Notes: generated by a model not told the origin, from the sequence alone. A stretch of 64,000 bases of DNA from Acanthaster planci (GCF_001949145.1 NW_019091404.1:3439502-3503501), one strand, 5' to 3'. Counted from the first letter of the stretch, positions 46,901-58,790 are shown. A program made the numbers and translations.

Positions 46901-48985
46901 TTCAAGTTGTTGGTTAGTTGTTGCTCTTGAAAAAAGGCTTATTAACAAATTTAAGTTCCATACCTGAACCTAAACATGATGGATTTTGACCAGATCTTGT
47001 TAGCCAAGCATTTTGGAACCAAGGTTTTGTATGTTGTGCATTGTCTCTTAGAGAAGATTTACTCAAGTGCATGCTTTAAGTTAAGTGGAAGCTTTTTCCT
47101 TCAGAATGACTGTTTCTCTCTAGTATACAGCTTCCAATTTTTGTTTTGGTCAAAATGCGCATTTCTTACCCTCTCTATAAAGCCAAAACGGGTAGCAGAT
47201 CTGACGCTAGAAATACAAGTCTTCCTCCGGTTGAGAATGTGGAGTTGGATTACCAAGCTCTGAATAGACCTCGTAGCAGCGCTAGTAAGTCCTGGTTTGC
47301 TGTGATGGTGGCTGCCAACTAATATGCAATAAAAACACCTGTAGAGTCAATTAATTATCACCAATAGAAAACAATGGAACAGATCTTTTATGGTGCTTTA
47401 CAATGATGTCAAGAAGCGATTAACACGTCGGGGAAAAATAACAGGAAATTTGAATTTGCGCTGTTAATATATCAAGCTTTTTAAGTGCATCAATAGATCA
47501 AGCATGTCATCAGCAGTTTTTAAAATCTGGTTTGCTTCTTGCAGTTCTGCTGCATTACTGGAAAGATTTCCAGAGTAACCTAATCGTAACCCTCCATTTT
47601 GCAGGAATTATATTAATTTTACGGCAGTTCTATAATCCTAATTCCTTGTCAGCCTTTGTTTTTATAGAAACCTTAATATTAAAACATCTCACATTACATC
47701 ATTGTACAGGAAACAAGTGCTCTACCTATTCTTTGTATGAAACTTGATATATCAATCCGCAATCAATCGATCAACATGAGGGGAGTAATCACTCTTGAGC
47801 TGTAAAGCATTGTCATGACTGAACTCAGCTAGCCAGGGAACATTAAGATGTTGGAAATACAGACAAAAAGGTTACTTGTGAAAACAAAACTGGATGAAAT
47901 TATAGCTTGATTGTCAATACAATCCCATGCTGTCACATTTTTACATAGAATCATCGTTGTGCCCACATATTTCCCAAAAGTCAACCTGCAAAAAAGTAAT
48001 GAAGAAAATGTAACTAATAACAATAAATTCACTGTCAAACTGCAGCAGTTGAAATAATTTCCATCTACAGTCTGTGCAAACAAAATAATTAAAATACCCT
48101 TATTGTATATATTTAATACAAATATTTTTACTTTGACATGTATTATTGCATATTGTCAGTTGGCTCCTGTTAATTATTAAGTATTAATTAATTGCTTACG
48201 TGACAGGTGTTTTATCAGTTATGAGTTCAGTCTCTCTACACATTGGTAGCGGTTCCTCTGACCATCCATCCAGGGAGCCGAGTGGATTAGCATCAGTGAA
48301 AAGTAGGCTTGCTGCCGTTGCACAAGACACAAACTATGCATCTCCACTTCTTAGTTTACATTGTTTGCCGACTACACAGTCTTGGCTGTGTTTCATTGTG
48401 TGTTAAAATTGTTGTATCTGCATAGATGAAGGCTGATGATTGTAGAGACTAGAGACTCATACTTTGTGCCTTCATTAGTCACAATGTGTTGCTGTCTGTC
48501 TGTCTGTATGTCTGTCTCTCTGTCTGTCTGTCTATCCTTGTCACACTCATTATGCAGTCCTGCTTTTAACCTGCTGATATTTATACTGATATGCACAGTG
48601 ACATGTAACAAGTGTGTTGTTTTTTTGAGAGTTAATGACCATAGCTCACTTTGTCATCAGCAGGATGTGGTTCATGTAACTATGTTTTATGTCCAGTTTA
48701 AGATGCAGGTATCCCAATTTGGTAGATGCTGTCTTCATGTGTCTCAGATTCTTAACATCTACTCTAACTTATCCTCTCATACTCAAAGTCACCTTCCGTA
48801 TTCAAAATTCCCGTTTTTCCATTGACCAGTACTTCATTATTTTTGTTTAAATGGGCTTTTGTCTTCAGAGAGCATTGATTGATCATGGGCGTATTTTTCT
48901 TTATTTACTGTGCAACCTTCGACCTACGACAGGTGATCGTTCTGTCTTCAGCCCAGGTTCCCTTGAGGAAGATCAGCAGAAATGA
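35000..48985 (+). CDS. ARMC9: ARMC9, LisH and armadillo-repeat ciliary protein
   Basis: Exons: 35000-35074, 35178-35300, 35877-36053, 36565-36813, ~37332-37423, 37626-37700, 38271-38357, 38698-38735, 39859-39967, 40064-40162, 40520-40610, 40901-41024, 41455-41594, 41732-41808, 42093-42167, 42367-42457, 42828-42883, 43057-43167, 43568-43609, 44819-44943, 45146-45179, 45421-45502, 45796-45839, 46458-46531, 46634-46794, 47183-47284, 48207-48302, 48933-48985, giving about 900 residues. An in-frame TAA at 34955 fixes the start; a second ATG follows directly. A LisH motif ([21 protein letters not shown]) covers about residues 20-40. The ARMC9 signatures [68 protein letters not shown] and MEADLDKAE follow in order. 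The C-terminal third is Ser/Pro-rich and poorly conserved. In vertebrates ARMC9 acts at the ciliary base in Hedgehog signalling and is a Joubert syndrome gene. All joins keep frame except exon 4 to 5, which is off by one base. The 21-nt 39099-39119 could be an additional microexon. Confidence 0.93.
35320..35555 (-). mobile_element. tRNA-derived SINE, 20 bp inside ARMC9 intron 2
   Basis: On the minus strand the head carries an A-box-like GTGGCTAAGTGG and a B-box-like GGTTCAAGT (about 35545-35490). A SINE body follows (CCTTGGGCAAGCCACTAAACTCC, CTCTCCACCAAGGAACAAAATGGGTACC). The layout is that of a tRNA-related short interspersed element. The tail reaches to within about 20 bases of the exon 2 donor at 35301. 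The exact ends and any duplication are unclear. Confidence 0.55.
36014..36170 (+). repeat. 65-bp tandem repeat copying exon 3 end and donor
   Basis: Copies start at 36014, 36079 and 36144 (last one partial). Each contains AATCTAYCCCATCARATACCAACT; the first two also contain the CACAGGCAAAMAGGTGAGTGA donor region. The first copy is the genuine end of ARMC9 exon 3 with its 5' splice site at 36054. The second therefore carries an intact decoy donor about 65 bases downstream. Confidence 0.9.
36814..37331 (+). other. U12-type intron in ARMC9
   Basis: The donor reads TAT|GTATCCTTGAC, an exact match to the minor-spliceosome GTATCCTT consensus. A branch-site-like TTTTCTAAT lies about 12 bases before the ATTCAG acceptor, with no long polypyrimidine tract. 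All other donors in this gene look U2-type. The next exon is one base out of phase with this acceptor. Confidence 0.6.
40122..40340 (+). repeat. 44-bp tandem array copying an ARMC9 exon end and donor
   Basis: About five copies start at 40122, 40166, 40210, 40254 and 40298 (the last with a 4-base deletion). The unit reads AGCATGACTTGTTAGGATGT through GCCGAGGACACTGACCATAGGGTA. Copy 1 is the real 3' end of the 40064-40162 exon plus its donor (ATAGG|GTAAGC). Copy 2 keeps an intact ATAGG|GTAAGC donor, copy 3 has ATAGC|GTAAGC, copy 4 GTAGG|GTATTA, and copy 5 has lost the GT. Confidence 0.95.
40767..40850. repeat. GGCTGAAAAGGAAAA purine-rich tandem repeat
   Basis: Degenerate tandem AAAAGGC(T)GAAAAGG units lie about 50 bases before the exon beginning at 40901. 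The purine-rich strand is the sense strand of ARMC9, so the units could act as splicing enhancer-like sequence; that is inference. Confidence 0.7.
48491..48533. repeat. (GTCT)n microsatellite
   Basis: Interrupted GTCT repeat in an ARMC9 intron between the 48207-48302 exon and the terminal exon. Confidence 0.9.
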
Positions 48986-49674
48986 TTAACCTGCTCAACC
49001 CAACTTTTGTTATTCCTGAAGTAAGATCTTTAACTGAGTGCTCATTGTGTTTGGAATTCTCACAGAATGACGTCTGCACCACACCTTGCACCAAATGAGG
49101 ACACATGGTTTGCCACGAGTTGTTCCTACACAGTCATCACCTGTACAAATGCACTGAAAAATGTCCAGATCCAATTCAAACAATTTGTCTTTCAGTTTCT
49201 AATCAGATTCGATATCTATTTTGAAAAACTCTAATATCAGTTTTTATTTTCTTTAAACCCCATAATTGAAAATCAGTAAACTATTGCTTGGGGTATGAAA
49301 TCAAACGCTAACCAAAATTCGACTCCGCTAGAGTGACCTTTTAAAAGATGCCACTGGCCAGACCGTATGTTTCCTCAGACAATTTGTTGGTTGGATCTGG
49401 TCTTTTAAAACCCAAGGAATTGAATTACTCACATTCCTCACAGTGAATAGGCATGATGAGTTGTCAATGTGTCCATTTTTTCCTAATTAATTTTGTCATT
49501 TGGTTGTCAATCTCCACAAGTGATGCTTGCTGTGCTAACCACTTCTTTCCCTTTGCAGGAAGTTTTAAATACTTGTTTACTACTGACTGAGGTTGTTAGC
49601 TTTTCACACAGATGAATGTCTAAACACAAAATATAAGGGTTGGTCTCTTAAAACTCTTTGGGTATATTTTGCAG

Positions 49675-49745
49675 ATATGTCATCATTGAAACAAACAGGC
49701 TCAGGACACTATGGATCAGGTTCGTCAAGAAGTAGAAAGAAATGA
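49675..49745 (+). CDS. ARMC9: Alternative terminal coding exon of ARMC9
   Basis: The acceptor ATTTTGCAG at 49674 is followed by a frame that continues exactly from the phase-1 donors at 46794, 47284 or 48302. It reads MSSLKQTGSGHYGSGSSRSRKK and then stops (49743-49745). The Ser-rich ending with terminal basic residues resembles the vertebrate ARMC9 C terminus better than the ending encoded by 48933-48985. The two are probably mutually exclusive last exons. AATAAA at 50203-50208 would serve this form. Confidence 0.6.
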
Positions 49746-50202
49746 GCTGAGGAAAAGCTGAGGATGGAATAAGCTTTTTCTTCTCCAAAATCTGAGCAGT
49801 ACTTAATCATGTTTCAGTAAGAGAGATGCATACCTATGTGTGATTTATACATGTGACATACACTGGTGAAAAAATATCAGTATTATGTTATTGACAATAT
49901 AAATGTCCAGTGAATCACCTTCCGCAATGAAAATGTCTTCAGACTTGGAGATTTTATGTCTGATTAAAGTTACTGACAGAGACCAGGTTTATTTCAAGGT
50001 ATTAACTAGCACTTAACTGTTATGTTATACTTATTAATTTTACATGACATGATCCGTGTGTCCAACAAGTAAGTTCTGTCTTAACTATGCTTTGCTGCCA
50101 GTGCGTTAACTGTATTCATGTTGGTATATGTAAGTACACTTTCACACAGAACTTGATGTAACACTGAATGCAGACAAAACCCGTCTGTACTTATGGCTGC
50201 CG

Positions 50203-50208
50203 AATAAA
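50203..50208 (+). terminator. Candidate ARMC9 polyadenylation signal
   Basis: AATAAA about 460 bases past the alternative stop codon, followed by T-rich and GT-rich sequence (TTTGGTTGTGTTTT at 50236-50249). Confidence 0.45.
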
Positions 50209-53200
50209 TTGTACAATTTATTTGTAAAAATAATCTTTTGGTTGTGTTTTGACATTGTAATGTCCTTCTCTCTGTCAGTAACTTGGGCTTAAAAGAAGAT
50301 TACAGAGACAGTACCAGGTATGAGGCAGTGTTTGGTACATCTCCTTCCACATAATATTTTGAAGAGAACGGTTATCAATGAATTTTGTAGAAGTGAAACT
50401 TTTTCTGTTGCTGATGTGTGCTAGTTTCAATACACTGATTCGTAGATTTCTGGGGAGCTTTGAGTGTATGCCTTGGTAGGTATTCACATCCTGCTGATAT
50501 GCTCCTCACAAAATCGCTTTTGTGTGGAACTTGTCCCAATGGATTTTTCCTGTGTGACCGTCGCTTTGCCAATAAATGACCTTAGCTGGATCCATTGTAC
50601 GTGCTAACAATGACACCTTCTCTGCCAATGGCGGAAGCAATCCACATTTTTTCGTGCAGCCGGAGTACTGTATTACAGTTGATATATGGAGATCTATTAC
50701 TTGGAAATGTTTGTCACAATTAGAAATGTATATCATTGTTTGCCTTGAACAAAAGACAAATTCTTGTATGTATAAAGTATGTTTTACAAAATCAATTTAA
50801 GTGACTTATTGACTGCCTGTATTGAATTTCATGCAGGCGTGTATATAATTGTCTTCGTTTCCAACACAAGCCTATAACCTTTCAGGCAGGTACTTGTACA
50901 CCGTTTGGAGATGTTATATTTTATCAACTTCCTCTTTAGGAAAGTCTTTTTAAGAAAGCATTCAACCTCGAAATTCATACCTTGAATTCACACCTTTGTT
51001 TCTGTGGTTTTTTTCATCATATGACTGAAAAACAGGGAAAACCAAATGCAGATCATTTGGAGTTTTTTTAGGATTTCAGAAATTAAATGTAGGATGGTTC
51101 ATATTTTTTTGATTCAGTGTTAATTTCTCATGTTCCTCAAGGAATGAGTAAAGGAAAAGGACTTTGTTGTATGGTCAGTATTGTAAGTCATGCACTGCGA
51201 ACATTACACAGAAACAGTGGTATAGTTCCAGGAACAATAGTTGAAGGCCTCCAGCTTTTGTCTTTTCCATTGTATTCCTGTATAAATAATGAACCTTGTT
51301 CTGTCACTGTGCTGCTGTGAATTTACTTATTTATTTTTGTGTTGGCAGTCACAAGCCACCATACAGATACACTTTACATGGAATAATATCCCATCACCTT
51401 GCTGTAGCATTTATTAGGCATCAGCTTCACACATTACGGTAGAAAATTAATTAATCAATTAATTAATCAAGCTGGACAACCAGTCTTCACTATACAGTAC
51501 TACTACTAACTATTCGTGATATAATAAAGACATTTTCCAAACTGGGCTATTCTGGTTGTATAGGAATTTTTTTTGACTGAGCAGACCGTCTTTTTTTTTA
51601 GTTGTCCGTTTGTTCAGCATACATCTGTGTCAAGGAAAAAAAACACACTACTGACTAAAACTAGAGACGGGGTACATTTGAAATTCATTCATTGATCAGA
51701 TCAGTTGTGGACTTGTTTGATTTCCATAATCTTTTAGTCAACCTGAGAAATGTCTAAATTGTTTGGTCATTAGTTTCAGTACTTTGTTAGTTTGTAAAAC
51801 AAGAGAGATATAAGTATACATGTGAGCACTCAAAATCTCATATCAATTGTGAATTGCAAATATACTTATTCCTAACCCCCAAGGGTTGCTGGCCCTAACA
51901 CCCATATGGGACTTTGTGCACAGAGGCTGTTGGACTTCGTTTTTCTAAGGTATGCCAAACCCAATGCAAAAGCCAGCTGTTATGGGCCAACCAGACCTAT
52001 CCCCACAGAATTAAACACTTTACTGCAGTGTTAAATTCTGTGTGGTTGGGGAATGTTACGGTGAAAGCCCTTATTTTCAGAGGACACATCAAATACAAAC
52101 AAGGAATTGAAACTCGTTATTACAGGTGTTGTAGTTACTTTCAGGATCCTGACTTATATGGAAATTGACTAAAGCCAAATCTGAACTAGGAATATTGCAG
52201 TTTTTGTTTCATTTCATAGTAGCAGGCCATCTAATGTGGTTATAATTTATACATTTTACAGTGATATCTTTTGAAATGCAATCAGGAAGTAAGCCAAAAT
52301 GAGGTAAATTCTATAAAGCAGAAAAATAGTTTCCAATTATAATGAAACCGATGACCTGGAGGTTTCATGCCTAGGAAATATAAATATAACAGTGAGTTCA
52401 GCGAGTTCAAGCATTACTGCTTAGTTCATTGTACTCTTCCGTACTCTTCCATATCTGTGTTGTGGAAAATCACAAGCATCTTTCTCTTGCTGGCAAAATC
52501 TATCAACATTATAAGTTGGATTTTTTTCTACTTACTACATTGGCCTAAGTTGATTCAGCTATATTGCTGGAGATGTTCTTTGTAAGCAAAAATGAAGTTT
52601 TGGGCTGGTGGATGCAATATGTTGGGAAAACCTAAGGAAATCTGCTTTTCTAGAAGTTCCTGGAAATATGCTCTTCGCAATGTCGCAAATTATTTTCCAG
52701 CATGTTATTCAAAGCTAAACCAAGTTAGTACCTTACTACATGACTGTCATTTCAATTTCACATATCACCGTCTTTTCTTAAAATTCCATTCTTTCGTTGC
52801 AATTTAAAAGCTGCTAGTTTACAAGTAACAAAAGGTGTTTGTAGCTGGAGTACATATTTAATAATGCAATTTACAAATCTGTGTACATGTGGGAAAGTCA
52901 TATGTGTAATAAAATATTTGCAATGAAATATAAAAGCACAATCAAAAGTGTCTTTGTAATTCAATACAGTGGTCTTGAAAAATTCGAAAAAAGCAGGTGC
53001 TATTATGATACAGTATCCATGGTAACGGGTACAATTTACTACACTTGAAAAACTATCAACAAATTACAAAGTAATTTGTAAACTGAAGCGTTCCAAGCTC
53101 GTCACCCAAGCAAATGAACATTTTATACAGTTACGAAAACCTTGTTCTCTTATTGTTGCCGTAAACACACGATTACAGTCTACTTCAGCTATGTAAGTCA

Positions 53201-53539
53201 GGAAGGATAGATACATTTTTGTCTTTTAGACTTACAGCGCAATGATGCAAATTAATTTTGCGTTGTTGTAATTCAGCATTTACTTTTGCGTATTTTACAT
53301 TTGTACATATTTTTAAAAATGCATTTCCCACCCGCAATTTAGGTTAAAATTTGGTACTTGCCTAGATAGTTTTAAAATAAGTTTATAAGTGAGATTACAA
53401 CTGATTATGGTTCGAGACTGAGCTTGTTGGGAATGCGAGCGCACGGTCCAGTTCGAGATGCCTATTTTGTTTGCAAAAAGTTCGAAATGAAACAACTTAT
53501 TCTTCAAACCTTATGGTTGTTATTCCGATATAAGGTGCA

Positions 53540-53632
53540 ATGGATACGTTGTACATTTGGAACCGATGTGATGACACTGCAGGCTCAAGGAACACGAGGC
53601 AGCGAGAGTTGGACATCATCGTCAAGAATTTG
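53540..53632 (+). CDS. Possible first coding exon of an unidentified gene
   Basis: An ATG preceded by an in-frame TAA (53531) opens 31 codons, beginning MDTLYIWNRCDDTAG and ending RQRELDIIVKNL. It stops exactly at a strong donor (TTG|GTGAGT). The C-terminal part is charged and helix-like. No downstream partner exon was recognised before the convergent receptor gene at 56361, so this may be chance. I do not recognise the protein. Confidence 0.2.
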
Positions 53633-55035
53633 GTGAGTGACTTCCAACCCACTAAATGCGTGTGGAAAAGTTAATAGCCTACGTTGGTCCACCATGCCCC
53701 ATGCACGTGGAGGTTAAGTTAGAGTTGGAGGGCAATTGGGCTTTCTGCAACTGGTAAGGCTTAAGTAAACCTTTTGTGTATTCATTGAAACTTGATTAAA
53801 ATAACAAAGAACAACCTCCAAGACATCAGTAATGCATATATAAAGAATTGAGAAGGAGGGCGTGTCGCCGCTATCCCAGCGAACGTTTGATGTCTGGGAG
53901 ATGGGAGAATCCCACGTCTGTACATACAGAGCTAATCGCACACCAGCGCAGGTGGACTCCTTGTCAGTTGTAATGTAGTGAAGACTGGCGTTCAACCTGG
54001 GCTAGCCCAATACTGGAGCCAGTCTAGTACTAGACTCCCACTGTTTGATCACGTTGCTCTACCCCCCCCCCCCAAATGGAGATTCTCCTACATTGCAAAC
54101 AGCTTCCTAAAAGCCCATGTTTCTCACACGCTTCGCGCACCTAAGTTCTTTAATTTGTCCAAACGGCAAAAGAGTAACCTTTTATCTTTTTCAAAAAGCC
54201 ATATACATTGTAGTCCTGACAGACAACCGGAGAAAGAGTTGTCGTTTATATGGCTCCTCTTTCGGAGTGGTTTTTAGTCTTTTAAGAGTAGTTTTCAGTC
54301 TGGTTCTTTGAGGACTGACTCGTTCTTCTGAAGAGTGAGTTTTTTCACCAAGTACACCGTAAGTCAGCCTATTTGTGTCCACATGGAGGAACTTAGAGAA
54401 GTCATCGGATTTTTATTCCCTCCGATTAACCAATCTCTTGAAAACTGAAGTACGAAGTGTAAGGATGACAATTGGCACGTCATTTACAACATAATGACGA
54501 TGTTGGGCGTGATCAGTCGCCTGGCACGATCGCCGCGATTTCTACACAATCGCTCAATCTGTTGATATTTAATTCAACCATATAATTTCTTTCTAATTCG
54601 GCTGTGAAGATGCTTTCCAAAAAGACCACAATGTCGGATATTTCATACAGGATCGGCTGATGGCGAAACGTAATCGCACGGTCGTGCTAATCAACAGATC
54701 ACAGCCACCAAAACGTGCAATGCAATGCATCTCACACATGGGGCCCAGTTGAATTACTAGACCATACATGTACATCGTTGCGTGTCGTGTCTGGTCCTTA
54801 TTAGTGAGATTAATGTGCTCATTGTATGATTTTTATGCTCTACCTGACCTGTCAGGGTTGATGGAATTCCAGGGGATTTCCAGGGTCTTTCGTATCGCCT
54901 CGCTACTATTGTTGGATTGAATTAGGGATAAAAGTTATATTGTGAGCCCTTGTTGGCGAGGTTGTGCTTTTGGGGTCAAGGTGTGTACAGATTTTAAAAA
55001 GCTTGAAATGCCGCAGAATTGAGACCCATGCGGAA

Positions 55036-55137
55036 ATAAACTGAATAGTAAATGTGTTGAACTATATCTGCAGTTATCGTGGGTAAATAACCTGAACGGT
55101 AAATGTGTTGAACTATATCTGCAGTTATCGTGGGTAA
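55036..55137. repeat. 51-bp tandem duplication
   Basis: Two near-identical units of 51 bp, each containing TAAATGTGTTGAACTATATC, CTGCAGTTATCG and TGGGTAA. They lie in intergenic DNA. Confidence 0.9.
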
Positions 55138-56360
55138 TTTAACCAAGGCCTATTTTTCCTCTTCGTCTTTGAATTTGAACAAAAATTGACTTAGTTTGTT
55201 GGTCAAGAATATTACTTAAAAACATTTTAATAGGATGATTCAAGATATTGGAACAGACAATTCAAATAAGTAAACCACATCTTGGATTTTAACCGCATAT
55301 TCGAAGAGGAAGCATCATTTTGTTTTAAACTTTAACAGTGACTAACTATACTTTTGAAAGAAAGGTTTAACAGGATTTTACTCCGAGACTATTTTCATAA
55401 ATGCTGTACTTTTCTGTTTAAATGGCAGAGTTCATTTTTTTCAGGGAATACAAAAGGCTTGGCTGGCAGTTTTCACAGGAAATTGTTTTCCTTCACAAGC
55501 CTTGCGTGTTCATCAATCCCACGTAAACGGAAAAGCAAATGTTTTCATAGTCTAGATTCGACAAAATGTTTGAGGTAGGCCATATGCGCTCAGTGATATT
55601 TCTGTCAATGTTTCCTCATCCCATACTGTGAATCCACAGTTCTTTTCTCTAGCCTCTAAGTATGTGTGGTGGGCAATTGTAAAATCGAGATTGGAGGATT
55701 TGGAATAGTTAGAACGGATGCCGAGAAACCTAAGCGAATACTGCATCGAAAATACAACTCATTAAGAATTACGCGTAATGCAATCAGGCTTTTTTGTTTG
55801 TTGAGCTGAATTGTTTCAAGTCAAAGATTTAAGTTTACCTAAATGAGAAAGTGTATAGAATAGTTTCCCTTTGAACATCTGGTCTGGAACATCTCTCAGC
55901 TCTTTCAAAACGGCACTCAAGAGATACTTTTATAACCTTGCTTACGGCGCTAGCTTGTAACAGATCTATTTTCCCCTGTATTTTACTGCAATAATTTACT
56001 TTTACTTTTGTAGCGCCAAGAGCGCCTATTTCTCAGGTAGATTTGTGGGCTTTGTAAATGCTGGTTAGAATTATTATTATTTTTATTAATACAATTAAAC
56101 TTCAAAATATTGTCCGAATTACTAACCGATGTGATGAAGGACATAGCTTTTGGATAGAAACTGCACTAATAATTACCTTGCTAAAAATTACAATAGAAAA
56201 TATATGGCGCAAATTTCTCACAAGTTACAAGGGCATTAAAGGTCTAGAGGGTTACCATATATGCTTTATATTATAAAGTTTTTGTATATGCATAACAGCT
56301 GGCCGAGTTTATATGTATTAGTAAAGACGTAGTAAAAAACATTTAAGTCGTGGTTATCAG

Positions 56361-58790
56361 CTACTTCGTCATGTCCATGATGCTAGCATACATTATCGGC
56401 TCCTCCTTGTGTTCAGGCAACTTACCGGACGTGTCTGGTTCCAAATCAAGCTCTGCATACATAATGCCATAATCTTTAGTGTCAGGATTCTCGTCAGGAT
56501 CTTGGAGATGATTTGCTGATGCCCCAGGGTTGCCTTCCTCTCTGTCCTTGACAACGGCTTGGGTGACACTTGTCTGTTTGTCATCTCCAGAAGGCGATTT
56601 GACTGACGCTTCACTCGAAGATGTAGTCGCTGCAGTGGGCTTCTTATTCGTCGAAGAGTTCTGCTCCTTTGCTTGAGGAGGAGACTGTTGAGGGAGCGTT
56701 GGATCTGTCGGCGATGTCTGCGATGCGGATGCTTGTGATATCGGTGGTGTAGACGAGATTCCAATTGATGAGATTGGCTTTGGGACATTTTCATAATGTG
56801 CGGGGCGAAGTTGAGCACTTTTTGGCGAGAACAGTTTGATATTCCGCTTGTTTGCCACGACAGGTGGTGGAGCTTTGGATTTCTTTGTTTCAGATTCCAC
56901 TTTGGAAGGTGCCGAACCTTTAATCATAGGTTTGATCATAGCCGTTGGTTTAGAGGCTGGGTTTGAGGAACTTGCAGGTGCTGCCGATGTGTCTTTGTCC
57001 TCAGTGGGAACAAATCCCAGCTCAAAGTAATCATGATCAGTGATTTTATTGGATGGTTGGATGGGTTGGGCAACATCAGATGCATCCATTTTCAGTTCTT
57101 TCTTTCCGTCTTTTTGGGATGGTTTGTCGGCCTGCACTTCAGCATAAACATGCTGTCCGTAATCAGGTGAAACAATCAGTGGAGATTCGCCTTTAGCTGT
57201 CAATTGCTCGTTCATTTTACTATTGCGAGATGCTCTATTTTTCTGCACTTCGGCATACACAGGTAGTCTGGAATTGGGTGAGTTAAGCAGTGAGGAATCA
57301 ATGACAGTTTTTTTCTGTTCTTTCAATTTACTTCCAAGTGAGACTCTGTGTTTCTGCACTTCAGCGTATACTGGTTTACTCATTGCTTTACCACTCATTT
57401 CAGAAGTTGTGTCTTCCAAATATGTGGTGTGTCCGTCCAGCGTGTCAAATGTAGGAGCATTCAAAATCGAAGTCCGTTCTGACCGATCTGTTTCGTTCAC
57501 CGACGGGAATGCGTTTTCATTTTGGAGATTTGTTGTTACACTGTTAGTCGAATTACTGTGAGCCGTTTGTTGGCCAGACATTGAGTCTTGACTAATTTGC
57601 TTCATTTCGTGTTGACGATTCTTGAATGTGCCGGTGGAATTCAGGTAAGTATCGGGATGAAAGTCATTGGGTTCCATGCTGATTTCGTGAATCAACTCTG
57701 GTGGCATTGACATCTGTAGTGATGATTTCTGGTCATTCTGTTTACAGCATTTGCATCCACACAGACAAATGAACAGTATGATTAACAAGAGGAGTAGACC
57801 CCCTACTCCGCCTGCGGCACCTGCTATGATGGCTATCGGGATGTCTGTAGCTGTAGTCGGTTGGGGATTTGTGCTCTGCATCAAATCAGTCATGGTGTTT
57901 GGGGCTGTTGAGAGTCGGGCAGAACGAGGTGCATCAGACTGCAGCGTAATCTGTCCCACCGGGTTTGGGGGGGAGTTAGATTCCGTCTCAGTCGCAAAAT
58001 CATCAGTGATGTGACTTACGCGGGCAGTGGTTGGCATGGGAGTAAATGGACCAGAGGACGTGGACACAGTTATTGGTCCAATGATGCATGACCTCTCCAT
58101 ATTCGGGAATGCATCTGAACCAATTTTACATTCAAAAGAAATTCCGTTAATCGTTGTGTCTAATCTGAGTCCCATTGATTCTCTAATTAAATTATTCCAG
58201 GTAGAAGTTTGCCAACTGTAAATGCCACGAGATCCCTGAATCTGTACTCGAGCTGTTGGGGTACCTTTTTCCGTTGTACAAGTCATGTTTTGTGTGGTCC
58301 CATTTTGTGCAGTGAAAGAACCGTCGGGGAAACAGATAGGGTAAATGGCAGCGGGGAAGTAAAACACCAGGAAGAAAGAACTGGCAACTCCCAGTATGTT
58401 GGCACTGTCGCTATCTGATCGTCTGATGCGACAAAAGTAGTCACCAGAATCATTTTTATTGAATTTGTAAATAGTAAGGAGTTCACTCCTGGGTGTTTGA
58501 GCCTGAAGTAGAGTTATGCCGTATTTTGTTGAGTTCAAGCTCACCCCGTTCCTCCCAATCCGCACGTCTTGGTTCATAACAGTCCTCGACCATTCCAGGA
58601 CATTTCCAGGTTGTAGCTGGTGACCGTCACATTTCAATTGCACCATGCCACCCTCCACAGGATCACCCGAGGAATTTTTCATTAAAATCACATTCTGTCC
58701 ATTAACTCCAACAAATGGACCACTCTGCAGGGAATACCAAACACACAGGAAGAGCATATACGGCCCGAAGGAGCGATACTCGAACTTCAT
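56361..58790 (-). CDS. Intronless two-Ig-domain receptor with ITIM tail
   Basis: One uninterrupted frame of 809 residues from the ATG at 58790. The frame is open for 58 more codons (to 58964), but the start is placed where the paralog at 62620-63894 aligns and a signal peptide begins (MKFEYRSFGPYMLFLCVWYS). Ig domain 1 has C54, W67 and the DSGDYFC motif ending at C120. Domain 2 has C153, C171, C221 and C235. Then come a Ser/Thr/Pro stalk, a membrane span at about 317-343 and Cys-rich juxtamembrane CGCKCC. The 465-residue cytoplasmic tail contains three VYAEVQ repeats (Y475, Y512, Y549), DYFEL (Y588), HYENV (Y666), Pro-rich segments, and two strict ITIMs, IMYAEL (Y778) and IMYASI (Y801). ITIMs recruit SHP-type phosphatases, so an inhibitory surface receptor is inferred. 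The family is not recognised by name. Ligand unknown. Confidence 0.85.
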   Translation of the reverse strand: MKFEYRSFGPYMLFLCVWYSLQSGPFVGVNGQNVILMKNSSGDPVEGGMVQLKCDGHQLQPGNVLEWSRTVMNQDVRIGRNGVSLNSTKYGITLLQAQTPRSELLTIYKFNKNDSGDYFCRIRRSDSDSANILGVASSFFLVFYFPAAIYPICFPDGSFTAQNGTTQNMTCTTEKGTPTARVQIQGSRGIYSWQTSTWNNLIRESMGLRLDTTINGISFECKIGSDAFPNMERSCIIGPITVSTSSGPFTPMPTTARVSHITDDFATETESNSPPNPVGQITLQSDAPRSARLSTAPNTMTDLMQSTNPQPTTATDIPIAIIAGAAGGVGGLLLLLIILFICLCGCKCCKQNDQKSSLQMSMPPELIHEISMEPNDFHPDTYLNSTGTFKNRQHEMKQISQDSMSGQQTAHSNSTNSVTTNLQNENAFPSVNETDRSERTSILNAPTFDTLDGHTTYLEDTTSEMSGKAMSKPVYAEVQKHRVSLGSKLKEQKKTVIDSSLLNSPNSRLPVYAEVQKNRASRNSKMNEQLTAKGESPLIVSPDYGQHVYAEVQADKPSQKDGKKELKMDASDVAQPIQPSNKITDHDYFELGFVPTEDKDTSAAPASSSNPASKPTAMIKPMIKGSAPSKVESETKKSKAPPPVVANKRNIKLFSPKSAQLRPAHYENVPKPISSIGISSTPPISQASASQTSPTDPTLPQQSPPQAKEQNSSTNKKPTAATTSSSEASVKSPSGDDKQTSVTQAVVKDREEGNPGASANHLQDPDENPDTKDYGIMYAELDLEPDTSGKLPEHKEEPIMYASIMDMTK

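Larger units (their letters stand above)
49746..56360. other. Long stretch without a confident gene
   Basis: AT-rich sequence with ARMC9 3' UTR at its left end. A possible single coding exon lies at 53540-53632 (listed separately). There is a hairpin near 52011-52047 (CACAGAATTAAACACT against AGTGTTAAATTCTGTG, 15 of 16 paired), a poly-C run at 54063-54073 and a 51-bp tandem duplication at 55036-55137. No other exon with convincing coding sequence was found on either strand. Confidence 0.4.

Noticed and set aside
52009-52050. MicroRNA precursor
   Set aside because: The 15-of-16 paired stem is too short for a convincing precursor and the pairing does not extend outward.
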